Shown: positions 15,473 through 20,926 of the stretch, piece by piece
Numbering within the stretch: position 1 is the stretch's first letter
How the letters are laid out: every line of letters begins with the position of its first letter
NCBI GenBank assembly: GCA_900546005.1
Contig: URBJ01000037.1
Location: 1 to 20,926, forward strand
Direction: 5' to 3'
DNA length: 20,926 nucleotides
Origin: an uncultured Alistipes sp.
GTDB taxonomy: Bacteria > Bacteroidota > Bacteroidia > Bacteroidales > Rikenellaceae
Program-made: the position numbers and the translations under genes
The notes under the pieces: generated by a model
Told to the model about the DNA's origin: nothing
The model's input: the letters and a program-made list of their open reading frames with translations, nothing else
Database searches by the model: none

Positions 15473-18025
15473 CTATTTTCGTTTCAGCAGCCGATAGATC
15501 TCTCCGACCCACATGACGAGAGAGGTTGAGCCGATCACGATCAGCCAATCTTGCCATGAGATGGGGGTAGTCCGGAATACCTCTCCTCCGAAGGAGACAA
15601 TCAGAATCTGACCTACCAGAATCAGCAGCAACACTCCGAAAAATGCGGAACAGCCTTTTGTGGCTTTCCAGATCGGAACGGAGGTGCCGAACCCTTTTGC
15701 GTTAAACATATTCCAGAACTGGAGCATTACGAAGACGGTGAAGAATACCGACAGGTCGTAGCGGCTGATCTCCGATCCATACCAGAATAGCAGGCCCAAC
15801 AGGGTGATGACGAACAGCGATCCGACACCGATAATTGCCCGTAACATGGGACGAGAGATGATGAAGTCGCTGTTTTTGCGGGGACGTTCCTTCATGACGC
15901 TACGGCTTGGAGGCAGCGAAGCAAGCGCCAATGCCGCAAAGGTATCCATAATCAGATTGACCCAGAGCATCTGGGTAACCGTAAGCGGAAGTTCGTTGCC
16001 GAAGATCGAGCCCAGCAGAACGATGATGATCGCTACGAAATTGATCGTCAGCTGGAACAGAACGAATCGTTGGATGTTGCGATAGAGCGAACGGCCCCAC
16101 ATGACTGCTGTGGCGATGCTGCTGAACGAGTCGTCGAGCAGCGTGATGTCGCTGGCCTCTTTGGCAACGGAGGTTCCGGTTCCCATTGACAGTCCCACCT
16201 GAGCGAAGTTCAATGCCGGGGCGTCGTTGGTTCCGTCTCCGGTTACGGCAACCACTTCGCCGCGTTGTTGGAGCAGGCGCACCAGACGTTGTTTGTCGAG
16301 CGGACGGGCCCGGGACATAATCTTGATCTCCTGTACCCGATCGAGCAACTCTTCGTCGCTCATGGCTGCGAATTCCGCACCGGTAATGCGGTTCCGATCG
16401 GTATCCTGCTTGGTCCACAGTCCGATCTGACGTCCGATCTCCTGTGCGGTAGCCGGAGTATCGCCCGTGACGATCTTTACGGCGATACCAGCGCTCAGAC
16501 ACTCCTGAACGGCTTGCGGAACATCATCGCGAACCGGATCGGAGATAGCCGTGATGCCCACGAAGTGCAGTTCACACTTCTCGAGAGCCTCGTCGCAGGT
16601 CTCTATTCCGTCACACACGGCATAGGCAAATCCCAATGTACGCATGGCTTTGTTCTGAAAGGCGAACAACCGTTCTTCGACTTCCGATTTTTTGTCAAAT
16701 CCCGGGCAGCGTGACAATACGATTTCGGGAGCTCCCTTGATGTATAAAATTCTCTTTCCGGAGGCAGAATCCGTCAGCGTGGCCATGAATTTACGTTCGG
16801 TCGTGAAGGTCAGCTGATCGACGACAACGGCTTTTTCGCGCAGTATCGTGTAGTCCACGTTTCTCTCCTTCAACCACAACAGCAGCGCCCCTTCGGTGGG
16901 ATTGCCGATCGGTTTGCCGTTCCGGTCCAGAAAAGCGGTGGAGTTGGCGGCGATGCCCTCCTCGATCGTCTGCATGTCGTCAATATAAAAGACGGTGTCG
17001 TGTACACGCATTTCGTTGCGGGTGAGGGTTCCCGTTTTATCGGTACAGATCACTGTGATGGCTCCCATCGTTTCGCTGGCGTGCATCTTGCGAACCAGAT
17101 TGTTCGTGCGCAGCATCCGACGCATGTTTACGGCTAAGGACAACGTAACGCTCATCGGCAGCCCCTCGGGGACAGCAACGACGATCAGCGTTACGGCTAC
17201 CATGAAGTATTGCAGTACTTCGGCAGCGACATCGGTCCAATCCGCCTGAAGCAGATCGCCGACAATGATTCCTTTGACAATCAGTGCGATAAAGGTCAGA
17301 ATGGCCAATGAAATACCGATGCGTCCGATCCACTTCGAGAGTCGTTTGAGCTGAAGGTTGAGCGGGGTATCTTCATCGCTTTCGACCGTCGCCTGTTCGG
17401 CAACTTTTCCGAATTCCGTAGCATCGCCGACGGCAAAAACCTCCATGACTCCGTGTCCCTCCATTACCGTCGTACCGCGCATGACGTGATCCGAGGGATA
17501 GGTTGCCTCGGGATCGAAGTGGTTCGGATCGACGGTTTTGTCGACCTGAAGTTCTCCGGTCAGGGTCGATTCGTTGATCTTCAGCGAAACGGCTTCGATC
17601 AGCTGTCCGTCGGCGGGAACCTCCTCGCCGCTCTCGAGCAGGACGATATCGCCTACGACGACCTCCTTTTTCGGAATTTCGCACACCTCGCCGTCGCGGA
17701 TGACCTTAACCGGAGTGTCATCGTTCGTGCTGTTGAGCAGATCGAATTTTTTCATCGCATCGTATTCGAACCAGAAAGCGATGCCCGTTGCTAAAAAGAT
17801 GGCACAGAAGATTCCGATCGTTTCGGCGAATTCATTGTGGATAAATCCGATCCCGAGAGACAACAGAGCTGCAATCAGCAGAATCCGTATTACGGGATCC
17901 TTGAACTTTTCGAAAAAAAGCCGCCATGGCGATTTGCGTTTGGGCGGGGTTAACAGGTTGTCGCCGTGTTTTTCACGGCTTTGCAACACTTCGCTTTGTG
18001 TTAATCCTTTCATTGGAGTCGACAT
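15473..18025 (-). CDS. Calcium-translocating P-type ATPase, PMCA-type (IIB)
   Basis: This 850-residue membrane pump probably exports Ca2+ from the cytoplasm using ATP. In order it shows an N-terminal cation-ATPase segment, the actuator loop TGEL (156-159), PEGLP in M4 (286-290), the phosphorylated Asp329 in CTDKTGT, the nucleotide-domain KGAPE (430-434), the hinge TGDGTNDAP (595-603), and M6 with Asn690 and Asp694 in the N-L-I-M-D pattern. That M4/M6 combination suits the single calcium site of PMCA pumps. There is no calmodulin-binding tail; the chain ends soon after M10. The actuator motif is normally TGES; here Ser is Leu, while the catalytic Glu158 is kept. The start lies 16 nt after the rodA stop, so it is probably expressed with the elongation genes. 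A second ATG four codons in is possible. Confidence 0.9.
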   Translation of the reverse strand: MSTPMKGLTQSEVLQSREKHGDNLLTPPKRKSPWRLFFEKFKDPVIRILLIAALLSLGIGFIHNEFAETIGIFCAIFLATGIAFWFEYDAMKKFDLLNSTNDDTPVKVIRDGEVCEIPKKEVVVGDIVLLESGEEVPADGQLIEAVSLKINESTLTGELQVDKTVDPNHFDPEATYPSDHVMRGTTVMEGHGVMEVFAVGDATEFGKVAEQATVESDEDTPLNLQLKRLSKWIGRIGISLAILTFIALIVKGIIVGDLLQADWTDVAAEVLQYFMVAVTLIVVAVPEGLPMSVTLSLAVNMRRMLRTNNLVRKMHASETMGAITVICTDKTGTLTRNEMRVHDTVFYIDDMQTIEEGIAANSTAFLDRNGKPIGNPTEGALLLWLKERNVDYTILREKAVVVDQLTFTTERKFMATLTDSASGKRILYIKGAPEIVLSRCPGFDKKSEVEERLFAFQNKAMRTLGFAYAVCDGIETCDEALEKCELHFVGITAISDPVRDDVPQAVQECLSAGIAVKIVTGDTPATAQEIGRQIGLWTKQDTDRNRITGAEFAAMSDEELLDRVQEIKIMSRARPLDKQRLVRLLQQRGEVVAVTGDGTNDAPALNFAQVGLSMGTGTSVAKEASDITLLDDSFSSIATAVMWGRSLYRNIQRFVLFQLTINFVAIIIVLLGSIFGNELPLTVTQMLWVNLIMDTFAALALASLPPSRSVMKERPRKNSDFIISRPMLRAIIGVGSLFVITLLGLLFWYGSEISRYDLSVFFTVFVMLQFWNMFNAKGFGTSVPIWKATKGCSAFFGVLLLILVGQILIVSFGGEVFRTTPISWQDWLIVIGSTSLVMWVGEIYRLLKRK

Positions 18026-18041
18026 AATATTGTGCTTTTTG

Positions 18042-19475
18042 TTAGTTTACAAAGGGTAGTTCATTGTGTTTCGAGGCATCTAATTTAATGGCGACAAACA
18101 GCAGGATCGTAAATGCGATGAGCGACGATCCTCCGTAGCTGAAGAACGGGAGCGGGATGCCGATAACCGGCATGATTCCAATCGTCATGCCGATGTTGAT
18201 CGTAATGTGGAACAGGAACACCGAAGCCACGCAGTAACAGTAGATACGGCCAAACGGCTCCTGTTGACGTTCTCCCATACGGATCAGACGGAGAATCAGA
18301 ATCACAAAAAGAATGATTACGATGGCACTGCCGATAAAACCCCACTCTTCTCCGACGGTACAGAATATGAAGTCGGTACTCTGTTCGGGGACGAAGTTGA
18401 ACTTGGTTTGTGTCCCCTCGAGAAAACCCTTACCGGAAAAACCGCCCGAGCCGATGGCAATTTTCGACTGGTTGACGTTGTATCCCCAATGGCTCAGATC
18501 CGATTCGAGTCCGAGCAGATCGAGAATTCGCTTCTGTTGGTGAATTTGAAGCACGTTGTTGAAGACGTAGTCTACCGTGTAGGTAAAACCGAGTGAGCCG
18601 AAAAAGAGCAGGATGAAAGTCAATATGTTGTTGATCTTGTAGCGGTAGGCATAGAGGATCACGACACCGATCGAGAGTGTTGTGGCGATCAGAATGGAGA
18701 GGTACCACGAGATGTCGATCGACAGCAACAGTTGACATACGGTATAGATCAGTGTCGAGCCCAATGCCAGTCCGGCCAGATAGATCGCTTTGCTTCTCCA
18801 GTTACCGTTGGTCATCCCCTCTCCGACGACGCAAACCAGGATCAGTACGATCAGCAAGGCTGTCGGCTCGAGCAGAAATGAAAAGATAAAGAGCGAGATG
18901 ATCATGATCAGGGCGATGTAGACCCAGCCGTTGAATCCTTCGCGATAGAGCATGAAGAGAAACGACCCGAAGACCAAGGCTGATCCGGTATCGTTTTGCA
19001 GCATGACAATCAGAACGGGAAGTCCGAGCAGAATTGCTACGTGCAGCAGATGTTTCAGGTTGCGGATATCGAACGAGTAGGAACTCATGTAGCGGGCCAG
19101 AGCCAGTGCGGTAGTGAATTTCACGAATTCCGAAGGCTGGATCCCGAAGAGCCACGATTTAGCTCCGTTGACCTCCTTGCCGAACAGCAGTACGCCGATC
19201 AACACCAGTATGGAGAACCAGTATAGGGGATAGGCCAGAATATGGTAGTATTTGTCGTCGATCAGCAGGATGGAGATGGCGATGAAGGCCGATACGCCGA
19301 TCCAGATCAGCTGCATGCCGTAGCGTTGGCTGATGTCGAAGATGCTCGAGTGGGCCTCATCGTAGACGGCGGCGTAGATGTTGACCCACCCCATCAGGAC
19401 CAGTACCGTGTAGACGAGTATGGTAATCCAATCCAAACCGCCGACGGTCAAACTATTTTCCTCGTTGCTTTTCAT
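18042..19475 (-). CDS. rodA: Rod-shape SEDS glycosyltransferase RodA
   Basis: RodA polymerises lipid II into glycan strands for side-wall growth, working with PBP2. This 477-residue, highly hydrophobic protein carries SEDS signatures: NGAKSW with the QPSEF block (103-117), NDTGSA (161-166), GSGGFSGKG (342-350), VPEQSTDFIF with the likely catalytic Asp368, and PFFSYGGSS (443-451). It is about 100 residues longer than the E. coli enzyme; the extra material, about 195-300, is mostly hydrophobic and probably adds membrane helices, which I believe is common in Bacteroidota. The first 23 nt overlap the end of mrdA in another frame, so translation is likely coupled. The calcium ATPase gene follows after 16 nt. 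Confidence 0.95.
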   Translation of the reverse strand: MKSNEENSLTVGGLDWITILVYTVLVLMGWVNIYAAVYDEAHSSIFDISQRYGMQLIWIGVSAFIAISILLIDDKYYHILAYPLYWFSILVLIGVLLFGKEVNGAKSWLFGIQPSEFVKFTTALALARYMSSYSFDIRNLKHLLHVAILLGLPVLIVMLQNDTGSALVFGSFLFMLYREGFNGWVYIALIMIISLFIFSFLLEPTALLIVLILVCVVGEGMTNGNWRSKAIYLAGLALGSTLIYTVCQLLLSIDISWYLSILIATTLSIGVVILYAYRYKINNILTFILLFFGSLGFTYTVDYVFNNVLQIHQQKRILDLLGLESDLSHWGYNVNQSKIAIGSGGFSGKGFLEGTQTKFNFVPEQSTDFIFCTVGEEWGFIGSAIVIILFVILILRLIRMGERQQEPFGRIYCYCVASVFLFHITINIGMTIGIMPVIGIPLPFFSYGGSSLIAFTILLFVAIKLDASKHNELPFVN

Positions 19476-20926
19476 AGTATGGGTAGGCGATTTGCATGGT
19501 TTTTATTCTTTCGACCAGATCGGGACGCTTGATCGTATCCGTCAGGTAGTACTCCGTCAGCAGGCTTGCAATCGGTGCAGCTACTGTCGCTCCAAACCCT
19601 CCGTTTTCGATGTAGACCGATACGGCGATTTTCGGATTGTTGCGTGGCGCGAAACAGAAAAACGTACTGTTGTCTCTGCCGTGAGGATTCTGCGCGGTTC
19701 CTGTCTTTCCGCAGATGTCGAGTCCGGGGACCATGGCGACATATCCTGTCCCTCCCTCGTTAACAGCCATATACATTCCTTCCACTATGGGCTCGAAGTG
19801 GCGGGGGTCAACCTTCGTATAGTGCTTCTCGTAAAATCGGGGATCGATCGAGTCGCGGTCGTGGATACGCTTGACGACGTGCGGAATCCGGTAATAGCCG
19901 CGATTGGCGATGGTGGCCACCATGTTGGCCATTTGCAACGGGGTGCAACCCATCTCCCCTTGTCCGATCGAGAGGGAGATAACGGTCAATCCGTTCCACC
20001 GCCCACGGTAGACTTTGTCGTAAAAGGCCGATGTGGGAACATTCCCGTTCAGCTCTCCGTTGAAGTCCGAACCTAACTTGCGGCCGTATCCGAAACTGCG
20101 GACGTAGTCGGCCCACACGTCGAATCCCTCTTCGATGTTTTTGTATTTCTTGTTTTCGATGATATTCCGGAAAACGTAACAGAAATAGGCGTTACATGAG
20201 GTTTGGATGGCTCCCATCAGGTCGCGGGGAGAGCTGTGGGCGTGGCATTTCATGCCCCGTCCATAGGGGTATCCGCCATGACACGGGTAGGTCTGTTCGG
20301 GAACAAGCACCCCCTCTTGCAGTCCGATCAATCCCTGTAATACCTTGAATGTCGAGCCCGGCGGGTAGGGTGACATCACCGCCCGGTTGTAAAGCGGTCT
20401 GCGTGGATCGTTCAGCAGTTTCATGTAGTTGTTGCCCCGTTCGCGTCCGACCAGTTCGTCCGGGTCGTAGGTCGGGCTGCTGGCCATGACCAGAATTTCG
20501 CCGGTCTCGGGCTCAATGGCTACCACACTGCCCACTTTTCCCTCCATCAGCTCTTCGGCCAAGGCCTGCAAGCGGGCGTCGATCGTACAGGTGATGGCTA
20601 CACCGGGCGAGGCCAGCGTATCGTAGATCCCGTTGGCATAGGACCCCTGTGGAACGCCGTGTACGTCGACCATCTCGATTTTGACCCCTTTCACGCCTCG
20701 CAAGACCTCCTCGTAGGCCTGTTCGATGCCGCTCATTCCGATGTAGTCTCCGCTGCGGTAGTAGGGATTGCGTTCGATGATGCGTTCGTTGACCTCACCG
20801 ACGTAACCCAACAGATTGCCAGCCATCTTGGTCGGATAGGAGCGGACCGTACGGTAGACGGTGTAAAAACCGGGAAAGGAGTGCTCTTCCAATTTCAGTT
20901 TTGTCTCTTTGGGAAGTTGCTTGACG
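19453..20926 (-). CDS. mrdA: Penicillin-binding protein 2, elongation transpeptidase (N-terminus outside the window)
   Basis: This is the D,D-transpeptidase that cross-links new wall during elongation, the obligate partner of RodA. About 490 residues are visible; the frame runs off the window end, so the membrane anchor and start of the pedestal domain are missing. Visible are the dimerisation/pedestal part with YVGEV and SGIEQAYE, then the transpeptidase domain with catalytic Ser in STFK (Ser codon 20355-20353; visible residues 191-194), SCN (243-245) and KTG (407-409). A Cys/His-rich stretch lies between STFK and SCN, where E. coli PBP2 binds zinc; a similar role here is only inferred. A TTG at 20892 is not a start, since coding continues in frame upstream. 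It overlaps rodA by 23 nt. Confidence 0.93.
   Translation of the reverse strand, partial: VKQLPKETKLKLEEHSFPGFYTVYRTVRSYPTKMAGNLLGYVGEVNERIIERNPYYRSGDYIGMSGIEQAYEEVLRGVKGVKIEMVDVHGVPQGSYANGIYDTLASPGVAITCTIDARLQALAEELMEGKVGSVVAIEPETGEILVMASSPTYDPDELVGRERGNNYMKLLNDPRRPLYNRAVMSPYPPGSTFKVLQGLIGLQEGVLVPEQTYPCHGGYPYGRGMKCHAHSSPRDLMGAIQTSCNAYFCYVFRNIIENKKYKNIEEGFDVWADYVRSFGYGRKLGSDFNGELNGNVPTSAFYDKVYRGRWNGLTVISLSIGQGEMGCTPLQMANMVATIANRGYYRIPHVVKRIHDRDSIDPRFYEKHYTKVDPRHFEPIVEGMYMAVNEGGTGYVAMVPGLDICGKTGTAQNPHGRDNSTFFCFAPRNNPKIAVSVYIENGGFGATVAAPIASLLTEYYLTDTIKRPDLVERIKTMQIAYPYYEKQRGK

Overview
The window looks like ordinary chromosome of a Bacteroidota gut bacterium, most plausibly Rikenellaceae/Alistipes-like. 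This is inferred from Bacteroidota-type promoter elements (TAnnTTTG), a long Bacteroidota-style RodA, a protein resembling the BT_3928 family, a many-SLBB polysaccharide export protein and moderate GC. I could run no search, so the genus is a guess. I see no tRNA, rRNA, CRISPR array, insertion sequence or phage gene.

Layout. (1) 1-3730, + strand: a two-gene, visibly AT-richer polysaccharide unit. It holds a WecA/MraY-type undecaprenyl-phosphate sugar-1-phosphate transferase overlapping by 4 nt a Wza-like outer-membrane export protein with six SLBB-type repeats. It ends at a 15-bp hairpin shared with the convergent operon. (2) 9083-3753, - strand: a tight four-gene operon of an exported TPR protein, an MFS transporter, and two tandem 303-residue metallo-beta-lactamase-fold proteins with twin-arginine signals (about 83% identical by hand alignment). 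Gaps are 18, 23 and 28 nt. This is the least explained part of the window. (3) 9084-13414, + strand: purA behind a leader with two hairpins, then a glycine-zipper/OmpA-domain lipoprotein, then an Uup-like ABC-F ATPase. (4) 14788-13535, - strand: a DoxX/BT_3928-like membrane protein, divergent from an HD-domain hydrolase (14911-15444, +). (5) 20926-15473, - strand: mrdA (PBP2, cut by the window end), rodA and a PMCA-type Ca2+ P-type ATPase in one run. The first two overlap by 23 nt and the next gap is 16 nt.

How the genes work together. RodA polymerises and PBP2 cross-links peptidoglycan for cell elongation, and the OmpA-domain lipoprotein probably anchors the outer membrane to that wall. The WecA-like enzyme starts a lipid-linked glycan, and the SLBB protein would export a finished polysaccharide, but no co-polymerase, flippase or other glycosyltransferase lies nearby. 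PurA makes adenylosuccinate from IMP. The ABC-F protein probably acts on ribosomes.

Most of the window is housekeeping. The best candidates for something undescribed are the TPR-MFS-MBL-MBL operon with its patchily homogenised duplication, the structured purA leader, and the coupling of a Ca2+ pump to the elongation genes.
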